From Fusobacteriaceae bacterium (GTDB taxonomy: Bacteria > Fusobacteriota > Fusobacteriia > Fusobacteriales > Fusobacteriaceae): a stretch of DNA of 33,701 bases. The stretch covers positions 1-33,701 of the forward strand of contig JAGNSM010000004.1 of NCBI GenBank assembly GCA_017988045.1, given 5' to 3'. Position numbers and translations under genes: made by a program. The notes under the pieces are model-generated. The model saw only the letters and a list, made by a program, of their open reading frames with translations, was not told the origin of the DNA and did not search any database. This document shows, one piece after another, positions 16,373-23,215 of the stretch. Numbering within the stretch: the stretch's first letter is position 1; each line of letters opens with the position of its first letter.

Positions 16373-16675
16373 TTAAATTAACGATAAAGCCCAATCTAGG
16401 ATTTTTCTTCCATTCATTAATCCATAATCAAGCTGGTTTATTACTTCTACCCTCTTACCTACTTTTTCAGCCTCACTATTAAAATCATTTCTCTTAAATC
16501 TAACTTGAGGACCCAACAAGAATACATCATACTTTGAAATGCTTTCTTGAAACTTTTCTAATCCCTCTGCTTCAATCTCTACAAGAATTCCTTTTTCTAT
16601 TGCAGCTTCTTTCATCTTTTTAACTACTATGCTCGTTGACATTCCTGCAGAACATAATAATAGAATCTTCTTCAT
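16373..16675 (-). CDS. PTS system EIIB component, lactose/cellobiose family
   Basis: A 100-residue cytoplasmic phosphocarrier. The phosphorylated Cys8 lies in the N-terminal loop ILLLCSAGMSTSIVV, the signature of CelA-type EIIB. The remaining sequence (FLLGPQVRFKRND, VEVINQLDYGLMNGRKIL) matches the family. It takes phosphate from EIIA and hands it to the sugar carried by EIIC. It is the first gene of the operon EIIB-EIIC-porin-DUF871, with GAAGGGAG before the ATG and a consensus promoter about 120-145 nt upstream. Confidence 0.92.
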   Translation of the reverse strand: MKKILLLCSAGMSTSIVVKKMKEAAIEKGILVEIEAEGLEKFQESISKYDVFLLGPQVRFKRNDFNSEAEKVGKRVEVINQLDYGLMNGRKILDWALSLI

Positions 16676-16793
16676 TAATTACTCCCTTCTATAGATATTT
16701 TTAGAAAACAATCGAAATTCAAAGTTATTTTGTATTTTCCATACCATTTTGAAACAATATGAAATTATTTCGAATATTTTCTTTAACACGCCA

Positions 16794-16822
16794 ATTCTAC
16801 TTGAAAAAAAACTCCATGTCAA
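16794..16822 (-). promoter_or_regulatory. Promoter of the PTS-porin-DUF871 operon
   Basis: On the minus strand TTGACA (16817-16822), a 17-nt spacer and TAGAAT (16794-16799). Transcription should start near 16787, leaving a leader of about 110 nt before the EIIB gene. Confidence 0.7.
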
Positions 16823-16979
16823 AGTTTAATTTTAAAAATTTATTTTCGTCAATTTTTAGTGAAAAAATTTATTTTTTATTTTTACTTTATTTTTTAAGAA
16901 TAAAAAACATTGTTTTATCTGGGCTTTTAAAAATACTTTTTAAATTAAACGAATTTTATATTTACTTTTTTTGTTAGTG

Positions 16980-16993
16980 TATGCTATAATTTT
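16980..16993 (+). promoter_or_regulatory. Extended -10 promoter of the rep gene
   Basis: TGCTATAAT (TG-N-TATAAT, 16982-16990) lies 42 nt before the start codon at 17033. The 14-nt word TATGCTATAATTTT at 16980-16993 is repeated exactly in front of the patatin gene (18246-18259). Confidence 0.6.
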
Positions 16994-17032
16994 TGGAGAT
17001 TATTTCCATTATTATGTTATTTGGAGGGATTT

Positions 17033-18202
17033 ATGAACTTTTTATTTGAAAATTTAAAAAACAATTTAGATTCAGTATCATTTTTTATAGAATTTGAAAA
17101 GAAAATTAACAAAGATGAACAAAGTTTTTTGATTTTTTTATTAGAACAAGTAAAGAAAAATAGCAGTGAAAATATTTTAGCTTTTAAAATGGATAGTCTT
17201 AGTAAAAAATTAGATTTGAATGACAATTCAGAACTATTAAATTTCTTGAATAAATTTTCTCAAAAAACTATTAAATATAAATTTAATAATAAAGATAGTA
17301 ATAAGTTACTTGCTGGAGGATATTTTGCGATTATTTCATCTACTAAATATTCTGAAAATAATTTATACATAAATTTAGCAAGTGAAATAATGGAATCTTT
17401 TAGAAACTCAATTTTTAAGGATTTTCATCTAGATACACTATTAAAATTCAAATTAATATATAGCGTAAAACTTTATCAAAAACTGATTTTTCATTCACAA
17501 CAATATAATAATTTTGAAGTATCAGTAACAGCAATTCGAGAGCTTTTTGAATTGACAGATAGTTATGAAAGGTTTTATGATTTTGAAAAAAATGTTTTGG
17601 AATTAGTGATTTTGGAAATAAATAATTATAGTGAATTTTCCATTTCCTATGAAAAAGTAAAAATCAATGATGGGAAGACAAATAAAGTAGTTTCACTAAT
17701 ATTTACTATTTGTAATAAAAATATGGAAAGAATTCAGAAAGAATCAAATAAATTATTTGCTCTAATTAAAGAATATGTCAGTGATTTCGACTTGATTTTA
17801 AATAATTTAAAAAAATATTTGGAACTTTTTGATTATAAGTATGTAAAAGAAAATTTGCATTTTTCAATACAACATTATGAAAATAATTTTGATGAATTTT
17901 TTTTAAATTCTTTAGAAAAAAATTATGTATCCACATATTTTCAGATGAAAACTAATGAAATTGATAAAAAATATAATTTGCTTGTTGACCACGATAAATA
18001 TTACTCAAGTCTTTTCAAATTGGAATCAGAGCTTTATAAACAGTTAAGCAATTTAAAGTTTTATTATGATTTTGAGTTTATATCTGTTCTTCATCAGTTA
18101 AAAACAAAGAATAAAATCGAATATTCCGATGAAAAGATTAAAATATTTGTTGAATATAACAAACATAGCAATAGTCATATTAAAATTTATAATATAGTTT
18201 GA
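17033..18202 (+). CDS. Rep_3 (RepB-type) replication-initiator homologue
   Basis: A 389-residue protein that matches the pattern of plasmid Rep_3/RepB initiators. The N-terminal winged-helix region (about 85-240) contains YSVKLYQKLIFHSQ, the VSVTAIRELFELTDSYERFYDFEKNVLELVILEIN block and SISYEKVKINDGKTNKVVSLIFTI, which correspond to the Rep_3 segments for DNA binding (Y-xx-LY, LRE..G..Y, F..K..VL..A..EIN, ..YE..K.GRK...I.F). The C-terminal 150 residues are Lys/Glu/Asn-rich and helical. Plasmid relatives bind iterons and start replication; no iterons are visible here. I use ATG 17033, six bases after GGAGGGA, rather than an earlier TTG. It may be a relic of an integrated plasmid or a chromosomal protein with a new role. 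Confidence 0.65.
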   Translation: MNFLFENLKNNLDSVSFFIEFEKKINKDEQSFLIFLLEQVKKNSSENILAFKMDSLSKKLDLNDNSELLNFLNKFSQKTIKYKFNNKDSNKLLAGGYFAIISSTKYSENNLYINLASEIMESFRNSIFKDFHLDTLLKFKLIYSVKLYQKLIFHSQQYNNFEVSVTAIRELFELTDSYERFYDFEKNVLELVILEINNYSEFSISYEKVKINDGKTNKVVSLIFTICNKNMERIQKESNKLFALIKEYVSDFDLILNNLKKYLELFDYKYVKENLHFSIQHYENNFDEFFLNSLEKNYVSTYFQMKTNEIDKKYNLLVDHDKYYSSLFKLESELYKQLSNLKFYYDFEFISVLHQLKTKNKIEYSDEKIKIFVEYNKHSNSHIKIYNIV

Positions 18203-18245
18203 TTTGTTTTAAATTAGGAAAAAAAATTAAATTTTTAATTGTGAA

Positions 18246-18259
18246 TATGCTATAATTTT
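18246..18259 (+). promoter_or_regulatory. Extended -10 promoter of the patatin gene
   Basis: TGCTATAAT (18248-18256) about 45 nt before ATG 18302, within the same 14-nt word found in front of the rep gene. No clear -35. This suggests that the patatin gene has its own promoter. Confidence 0.55.
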
Positions 18260-18301
18260 AATTATGAATATATCGGAGTTCACTATACAAGGATGTTTAT
18301 T

Positions 18302-19156
18302 ATGGAAAAATCTGGATTAATTCTTGAAGGTGGAGGATTGAGAGGAGTCTTTTCTTCAGGAGTATTGGATTATATGATGGAAAATGACATTGTTTTTCCA
18401 TATGTTATAGGCGTATCAATGGGAGCGTTAAATGGGGCTTCTTATGTTTCAAAGCAAATAGGTAGAAGTTTACGTGTTCCAATGACTTTTATGGGTGATT
18501 CTAGATATCTTAGTCTTAAAAATTTTATTATAGAAGGTAGCTATTTTGGAATGAATTTTATATTTGATAAAATAGTCAATGAATTAGACCCTTTTGATTT
18601 TGATTCTTTTGAAAAGTCAAACCAAAGATTTATAGCAGTTGCGGCTAACTGTAATAAGGGGACTCCCGAATATTTTGATAAGGATAATACAGAAAGATAT
18701 AAGATGCTGCAAGCATTAATGGCTTCTAGTAGTCTACCGTATATATCTAAAATGATTGAAATTGATAATAATTTTTATTTAGATGGAGGGATAATTGATA
18801 GTATTCCTATTAAAAAAGCCCTATCTGATAAAGTTCAAAAACCTGTAGTTATTCTCACAAGACCTATAGGATATAGAAAAAAAGATAGTGGGATTGCTTT
18901 AAGTAAAATTGTTTATAGAAAATATCCTAAGCTTCTAGAAATGATTAAAAATAAAGCTACTATTTATAATAACCAGTTGGAACTTATAGAAAATCTTGAA
19001 AAAGAAAACAAAGTTTTTGTAATAAGACCTTATGAAGCAATTAAAGTTGCTAGAACTGAAAAAAATAAAGAAAAATTGAAAAGCGCTTATGATTATGGAT
19101 ATGAAACCATGAAAAAGGAAGAAGCTAGACTAAAAAATTGGCTATCCAGTTTTTAA
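18302..19156 (+). CDS. Patatin-like phospholipase
   Basis: A 284-residue cytoplasmic patatin-family acyl hydrolase of the YjjU/RssA type. The oxyanion-hole loop EGGGLRG (about 9-15), the nucleophile S39 in GVSMG and the catalytic Asp of the DGG motif (about 161) are all intact, so it should be an active Ser-Asp dyad lipase/phospholipase. The C-terminal half (VVILTRPIGYRKKDSG ... VIRPYEAIKVARTEKNKEKL) is typical of the short bacterial subfamily. There is no signal peptide or transmembrane segment. ATG 18302 is preferred to ATG 18293 because AAGG (18289-18292) is 9 nt before it and touches the earlier ATG. Substrate and role are not shown by context. Confidence 0.9.
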   Translation: MEKSGLILEGGGLRGVFSSGVLDYMMENDIVFPYVIGVSMGALNGASYVSKQIGRSLRVPMTFMGDSRYLSLKNFIIEGSYFGMNFIFDKIVNELDPFDFDSFEKSNQRFIAVAANCNKGTPEYFDKDNTERYKMLQALMASSSLPYISKMIEIDNNFYLDGGIIDSIPIKKALSDKVQKPVVILTRPIGYRKKDSGIALSKIVYRKYPKLLEMIKNKATIYNNQLELIENLEKENKVFVIRPYEAIKVARTEKNKEKLKSAYDYGYETMKKEEARLKNWLSSF

Positions 19157-19164
19157 GGCTTGAA

Positions 19165-19210
19165 TAAAAAGAGTTCACACAGAAATTTTCTGAGTGAACT
19201 CTTTTCTTAT
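19165..19210. terminator. Bidirectional terminator between the patatin and MORN genes
   Basis: A long stem AAAAGAGTTCAC (19167-19178) / GTGAACTCTTTT (19194-19205) is extended inside by CAGAA/TTCTG. A runs and T runs on both sides let it stop both convergent genes. Confidence 0.85.
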
Positions 19211-19225
19211 ATGATAATTTTTTTA

Positions 19226-19861
19226 TTAGCCTTTATATTCACCATTTCTAAATTTCCCTACAAATTTTTCTCCATTTGCAAAATAATAAGTTCCTTTTCC
19301 ATGTAGATTTCCATCTTTAAATTCTCCAACATATTTGTCTCCATTAGTCCAAGTTTTTGTCCCTTTTCCATGGAATTCCCCATTTTTAAAGTTTCCATCA
19401 TACTTTTCGCCATCAGTCCAAGTAAAAATTCCTGTTCCATTTATTCTATCATTTTTGAATTCACCTTCATAGGTATCTCCATTAGCCCAAATTTTTAAGC
19501 CTTTTCCATTCATTTTATCATCTTTAAATTCACCATCGTATTTGTCACCATTTGACCAGTAGATTATGCCGTTCCCATTGAACATATCATCAACAAACTG
19601 ACCCTCATACCTGTCACTATTTGACCAGTATAAAGTGCCATTTCCATTAAAAGCATCTTGTTCAAACTGCCCGACATATTTATTTCCATTACCAAAGAAC
19701 AGAGTTCCTTGTCCACAATAGTCCCCATTTCTAAATTCACCAACATATTTATTTCCATTTGGCCAAGCATAACTTGCGTTACCAGTAAATGGCTCAGAAC
19801 TTCCTATTTCATAAAAGTTTTCATCTTCTCCAATTTCCAAAATTATTTCATTATTATTCAT
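19226..19861 (-). CDS. MORN-repeat protein with eight repeats
   Basis: A 211-residue protein made almost wholly of MORN repeats. After a 27-residue acidic N terminus (IILEIGEDENFYEIGSSEP), eight units of 23 residues follow, each of the form GdKYxGeFKdgxxxGkGtxxW. The last is cut short at GEYKG. At DNA level the units are diverged tandem 69-nt repeats. MORN arrays form extended beta-hairpin solenoids and serve as protein- or lipid-binding scaffolds; in bacteria they often occur without an enzyme domain. There is no signal peptide, so it is probably cytoplasmic. AGAAGGGA precedes the ATG. Its leader contains a three-way-junction-like inverted repeat. Confidence 0.9.
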   Translation of the reverse strand: MNNNEIILEIGEDENFYEIGSSEPFTGNASYAWPNGNKYVGEFRNGDYCGQGTLFFGNGNKYVGQFEQDAFNGNGTLYWSNSDRYEGQFVDDMFNGNGIIYWSNGDKYDGEFKDDKMNGKGLKIWANGDTYEGEFKNDRINGTGIFTWTDGEKYDGNFKNGEFHGKGTKTWTNGDKYVGEFKDGNLHGKGTYYFANGEKFVGKFRNGEYKG

Positions 19862-19884
19862 ATTATTCCCTTCTTTATTCCAAC

Positions 19885-19950
19885 ATTGCTGAAGTTACGA
19901 CAGCTACTGAAAGATTTTCGTAGCAATCTTTATTTAGAGATTGCGTAACT
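19885..19950 (-). repeat. Nested inverted repeats (three-way-junction fold) in the MORN leader
   Basis: Outer arms AGTTACG (19893-19899) / CGTAACT (19944-19950) enclose two adjacent hairpins: GCTAC (19903-19907) / GTAGC (19920-19924) and GCAATCT (19923-19929) / AGATTGC (19938-19944). The last two share one or two bases with their neighbours. All arms are perfect. The neighbouring word ATTGCTGAAGTTA (19885-19897) also occurs at 13802-13814. The element lies between the MORN promoter and its ribosome site, so it would be transcribed as a leader RNA; it could also be a small non-autonomous repeat. Confidence 0.7.
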
Positions 19951-19961
19951 CTAGTGATTAA

Positions 19962-19990
19962 ATTATACTTATTTTATCGTTTTTTTACAA
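19962..19990 (-). promoter_or_regulatory. Promoter of the MORN gene
   Basis: On the minus strand TTGTAA (19985-19990), 17-nt spacer, TATAAT (19962-19967). Transcription would start near 19955, just ahead of the structured element. Confidence 0.6.
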
Positions 19991-20167
19991 TATAAAATGT
20001 TTATACTCCAAGTATTTTGTAAATAGGAATGATATGAAACATAAATATTTATTGCTTTTCAAGTTATTTTAATATATTATTTAAATGTCTGTCATTTTTG
20101 TAAGACTCAAAACCGATTATTATGTTTAGTATTTAGTAGTTTTGTATATTTTTTAGTTGGGGGAAAA

Positions 20168-21688
20168 ATGAATTTTAATTTATATTCTACTTTTTTATTC
20201 GTTCTAAGTATTGGAATGTTTATTCTTTTTATATATTCGCTTTTTAAAAATAAAAATAGATTGGCTACAATTTTTTCATTACTTTGTTTATCAATGTTAA
20301 TATATAACTTTTTTTATGCTTTTGAACTAATGTCTACAACGCTTAATAAAATGATATTTTTTATAAAATTAGAATATTTTGGACTTGCATTTATTCCATC
20401 ATTTTGGTTTTTACTAGCTTATAAATTTTATTTTAAGAAATCCTATAGTATGAGGCTTTATCTTACAATACTTTTTATACCTTTCATTACATTGATTTTA
20501 GTATCAACTAACGAGTTTCATCATTTGTTTTATGATGAAATCTCAATAAATAAGTATAAAAATTTTAATGTATCTATTTTAGATAAGGGTTTTTGGTATG
20601 CTATTTCTACTACTTATTCATATTTAGTTTTTACTATTGGTCAAATACTATTTTATAAATCATGGAAAAAGAGTGAATCTAGAAAGAAAATTCAATCATT
20701 GCTATTATTAATTGGAGGCTCTTTTCCATTGGGACTTAGTGTTGTTTATTTAACAGGGTTTACTTCAGGAATTGACCCTGTACCTATTGGTTATGTGATA
20801 CTTTTTGTGTTTTACTACATTGCGATTTTTAAATTTGAATTTTTAGAGATGAAAGATAAAATAAGAGATATTTCTTTTGAGCAAATAGATGAAGGAATTA
20901 TTGTAGTGGATATGAAAGGTCAACTTATTGATTTTAATAATGCTGGGAAGAAAGTCTTTTTATGGCTAACTCAAAATAATATTGGACTTAATCTAAATGA
21001 AATATCTGATTATTTATTTGTAGTAAATGACAATCACTTTGAAGTTATGTATAATAATAAAATTTATTTTTTTAGGACTACCTATATTCATGATAAGGAT
21101 AAAGTTTCAGGTAAAATTTATATTTTTCAAGATATTACTGAAAGAAAATCAATGATAAATAAATTGGAGTACAACGCTAAATATGATTTTTTAAGTCGAG
21201 TATATAATCGTCATCAATTTTTTGAACTTGCCGAGATAGAGTTATACAAAGCAAATAGATATGGAACAGTATTTTCTTTATTGATGCTAGATATTGATTT
21301 GTTTAAAAATATTAATGATAATTATGGTCATGTCGCTGGGGATACAGTTATAAAAGCAGTTGCAAAGGAGTGTAAAGAAAGACTCAGACCATCAGATATT
21401 ATAGGAAGATATGGGGGAGAAGAGTTTTTATTCTTGTTGCCTTCTACCAATATAGAGAGTGCTTCTATTGTTGCGGATAATATAAGACAGATAATTGAAA
21501 AAATGAAAGTTCCATTTAATAATGAAGTAATAAAGTTAACTGTAAGTATTGGTGTTTCTAGTTATTTTGGTTTTGGAGATGCAGAATTAAAAGACTTGAT
21601 ACATAATGCAGATATTGCACTTTACAAAGCTAAAAATAATGGGAGAAATAGAGTTGAATTATACAATGAAAAAAGTGAAGAATTCTAA
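20168..21688 (+). CDS. Membrane diguanylate cyclase (7TM-PAS-GGDEF)
   Basis: A 506-residue signalling enzyme that makes cyclic di-GMP from two GTP. The N-terminal 230 residues form seven membrane helices of the histidine-kinase 7TM sensor type (FYAFELMSTTLNKMIFFIKLEYFG is characteristic). A PAS-like domain follows (about 235-330; DEGIIVVDMKGQLIDFNNAG). The catalytic GGDEF domain occupies about 340-500: the A-site is GGEEF (about 415), and an RPSD product-inhibition I-site lies five residues before it, so feedback control should work. LTVSIGVSSY and DIALYKAKNNGRNRV are conserved. There is no EAL domain. The ligand is unknown. It is a single-gene unit convergent with the cobalamin operon. Confidence 0.92.
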   Translation: MNFNLYSTFLFVLSIGMFILFIYSLFKNKNRLATIFSLLCLSMLIYNFFYAFELMSTTLNKMIFFIKLEYFGLAFIPSFWFLLAYKFYFKKSYSMRLYLTILFIPFITLILVSTNEFHHLFYDEISINKYKNFNVSILDKGFWYAISTTYSYLVFTIGQILFYKSWKKSESRKKIQSLLLLIGGSFPLGLSVVYLTGFTSGIDPVPIGYVILFVFYYIAIFKFEFLEMKDKIRDISFEQIDEGIIVVDMKGQLIDFNNAGKKVFLWLTQNNIGLNLNEISDYLFVVNDNHFEVMYNNKIYFFRTTYIHDKDKVSGKIYIFQDITERKSMINKLEYNAKYDFLSRVYNRHQFFELAEIELYKANRYGTVFSLLMLDIDLFKNINDNYGHVAGDTVIKAVAKECKERLRPSDIIGRYGGEEFLFLLPSTNIESASIVADNIRQIIEKMKVPFNNEVIKLTVSIGVSSYFGFGDAELKDLIHNADIALYKAKNNGRNRVELYNEKSEEF

Positions 21689-21716
21689 AAAATTAGAATT
21701 CTTCGCTTTTTATTTT
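21671..21716. terminator. Bidirectional terminator between the GGDEF gene and cbiJ
   Basis: A long stem AAAAGTGAAGAATTCTAA (21671-21688) / TTAGAATTCTTCGCTTTT (21693-21710) with one T-G wobble overlaps the GGDEF stop codon and is followed by TATTTTT. On the other strand it lies just past the cbiJ stop and again ends in a T run. Confidence 0.85.
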
Positions 21717-22465
21717 TATCTGCATATTTCATCAATTAAATTGTCAATATTATTAAAAACATTGTAATAGTCAACTTTGGGTCTTGATAGAGCAAGTATT
21801 TTTACTCCTAATTTTTGACAAGCTAATATTTTTTTATCAGTTCCTCCAACGTCTCCACTATCTTTTGTTAGCATAAAGCCAATTTTATAAAAGTCTAAAA
21901 ACTCTCTTTCCAAACTTTCGCTAAAAGGACCTTGTATAGCTAAAATTTGATTAGGAAGAAACCCAGACTTTTCAGCATTTTCAATAGACTTAGTTGTTGG
22001 CAAAATTCTTACATAAACATTATTATTTTGAATATTTATAAGTTCTTCAAGAGCTTTGCTTCCCAATGTTGATAAAATATTTTCACCGTTTAAGTTCAAA
22101 TTAATATATGAAATCATATCTTTTAAACTTTCAAATCTTTCATCAAAAATAGTTTCTGTTACTTCTCTTTCATAACGAAAATATTTTATATTTTTAAACT
22201 TAATAACTTCTAAAATATTTTTAGAAATATTCTCAGCATAAGGATGAGAAGTATCAATTATTGTGTTGAGATTAGTTTTATCTATAAAGTCGAGTATTTT
22301 ATTTTTGTCTAAAACTTTTTGAATAACTTTAATATTATAATCATTCAATAATTTTTCTCCGTATTCTGTAGTCACAGAAACAATAACATTGTTTAGATTA
22401 ATTTTCTCTGATAGTTTGTCAAGTAAGCTTCTTGTATCACTTGTTCCACCTACTATCCAAATCAT
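21716..22465 (-). CDS. cbiJ: Cobalt-precorrin-6A reductase CbiJ
   Basis: A 249-residue NADH/NADPH-dependent reductase (CbiJ/CobK family) that reduces cobalt-precorrin-6A to 6B in the anaerobic cobalamin pathway. Visible family marks are the N-terminal WIVGGTSDTRSL nucleotide loop, IIDTSHPYAENISKN, YFRYERE and TKDSGDVGGTDKKILA. Length is usual. It is the last gene of the cbi operon; its ATG overlaps the cbiH stop by 4 nt (ATGA). A bidirectional terminator follows directly. Confidence 0.93.
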   Translation of the reverse strand: MIWIVGGTSDTRSLLDKLSEKINLNNVIVSVTTEYGEKLLNDYNIKVIQKVLDKNKILDFIDKTNLNTIIDTSHPYAENISKNILEVIKFKNIKYFRYEREVTETIFDERFESLKDMISYINLNLNGENILSTLGSKALEELINIQNNNVYVRILPTTKSIENAEKSGFLPNQILAIQGPFSESLEREFLDFYKIGFMLTKDSGDVGGTDKKILACQKLGVKILALSRPKVDYYNVFNNIDNLIDEICR

Positions 22466-23184
22466 AATTTATACCCTCTAGGAGTAATCATTTTACCGTT
22501 TTTTATAAAAGTATTACTATTTCCAATTATCACTGTACTAAGCATATCTACTTTAAAATTCATCATATTTTCAAGGTCACTTAAAACTACACTTTCATTT
22601 TCTCTTTTAGCATTTTTTACAATTGCAACTACAGTCTCTTTTTTCTTATATTTCATCATAATCTCTCTAGCTTCATCCAATTGAGTAATTCTTCCATTAC
22701 TTTTAGGATTGTATAAAGCTATCACAAAATCTCCTTCACTAGCAAGAGCTACTCTTTTTTTGATAAGTTCCCAGTCAGTGAGCAAATCACTAAGACTAAT
22801 ATTTACTGAATCATGCATTATAGGTGCTCCTACAACAGCAGCGGCTGCATTACAAGCTGTAACTCCAGGAATTACAATTATTTCGCACTGGTCTCCCCCT
22901 ACTTCTAGCATTATTCCAGCCATCCCATAAACCCCTGCATCTCCACTACTTATCAAAGAAACAACTTTACCACTCTTTGCAAGTTCAAGAACGTCCTTAC
23001 ATCTATCAACTTCTTTTTTCATAGGAGAACTTATAAGTTCTTTATCTTTAAATTCATCTTTTATTAGTTCAATATATGTTTTGTAACCTATTATTATATC
23101 TGATTTTTTTAGTGTATCATAAGCTTCAAACGTCATATTTTCTATATTTCCAGGGCCAATTCCTACTACATATATTTTATTCAT
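22462..23184 (-). CDS. cbiH: Cobalt-precorrin-3B C17-methyltransferase CbiH
   Basis: A 240-residue SAM-dependent methyltransferase that methylates C17 and contracts the corrin ring. The tetrapyrrole-methylase signature KIYVVGIGPGNIENMT starts the protein. The middle SSGDAGVYGMAGIMLEV, the VIPGVTACNAAAAVVGAP loop and DFVIALYNPKS are typical of CbiH/CobJ. ATG 23184 is chosen because AGGAGAG lies just before it and the family begins at MxKIYVVG; an upstream ATG at 23229 adds 15 Lys/Arg-rich residues not found in the family. It lies 31 nt after cbiG and overlaps cbiJ. Confidence 0.93.
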   Translation of the reverse strand: MNKIYVVGIGPGNIENMTFEAYDTLKKSDIIIGYKTYIELIKDEFKDKELISSPMKKEVDRCKDVLELAKSGKVVSLISSGDAGVYGMAGIMLEVGGDQCEIIVIPGVTACNAAAAVVGAPIMHDSVNISLSDLLTDWELIKKRVALASEGDFVIALYNPKSNGRITQLDEAREIMMKYKKKETVVAIVKNAKRENESVVLSDLENMMNFKVDMLSTVIIGNSNTFIKNGKMITPRGYKL

Positions 23185-23215
23185 TTTCTCTCCTTTCCTC
23201 AAAATATTTTTTTTT

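Larger units (their letters stand above)
16676..17032. other. Divergent intergenic region between the PTS operon and the rep gene
   Basis: Very A/T-rich 357-base stretch with no credible gene. It holds the minus-strand PTS promoter, a small perfect inverted repeat GAAAT-T-ATTTC (16761-16771) inside the PTS leader that could bind a regulator, the plus-strand promoter of the rep gene (16985-16990), and two copies of AAAAATTTATTTT (16834-16846 and 16863-16875). No iteron array was seen. Confidence 0.6.
19862..20167. other. Divergent intergenic region between the MORN and GGDEF genes
   Basis: 306 bases without a gene. The part next to the MORN gene holds its promoter and the structured element 19885-19950. 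The part next to the GGDEF gene is A/T-rich with scattered TATAAT-like words and a strong GGGGG ribosome site just before ATG 20168; no clear promoter could be chosen there. Confidence 0.5.

Noticed and set aside
16759-16977. Open frame of 72 residues on the plus strand in the PTS/rep intergenic region
   Set aside because: It is a Phe/Leu/Lys string from A/T-rich DNA, has no ribosome site and overlaps the PTS promoter on the other strand.
16676-17032. Possible iterons or replication origin next to the Rep_3 gene
   Set aside because: Only two copies of an A/T word (AAAAATTTATTTT) are seen, which is expected by chance in this composition; no array of 18-22-nt direct repeats and no DnaA boxes were found.
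18302-19156. Patatin as an anti-phage (CBASS-type) effector
   Set aside because: No cyclase/nucleotidyltransferase or other defence gene is adjacent, and the sequence fits the common YjjU-type housekeeping subfamily.
19258-19770. Alternative frames of 60-68 residues inside the MORN gene
   Set aside because: They are shadows caused by the 69-nt repeats; the MORN frame explains the region fully.
19226-19861. Regularly spaced repeats that might suggest a CRISPR array
   Set aside because: The period is 69 nt, the units encode a continuous MORN protein and there are no invariant repeats with unique spacers.
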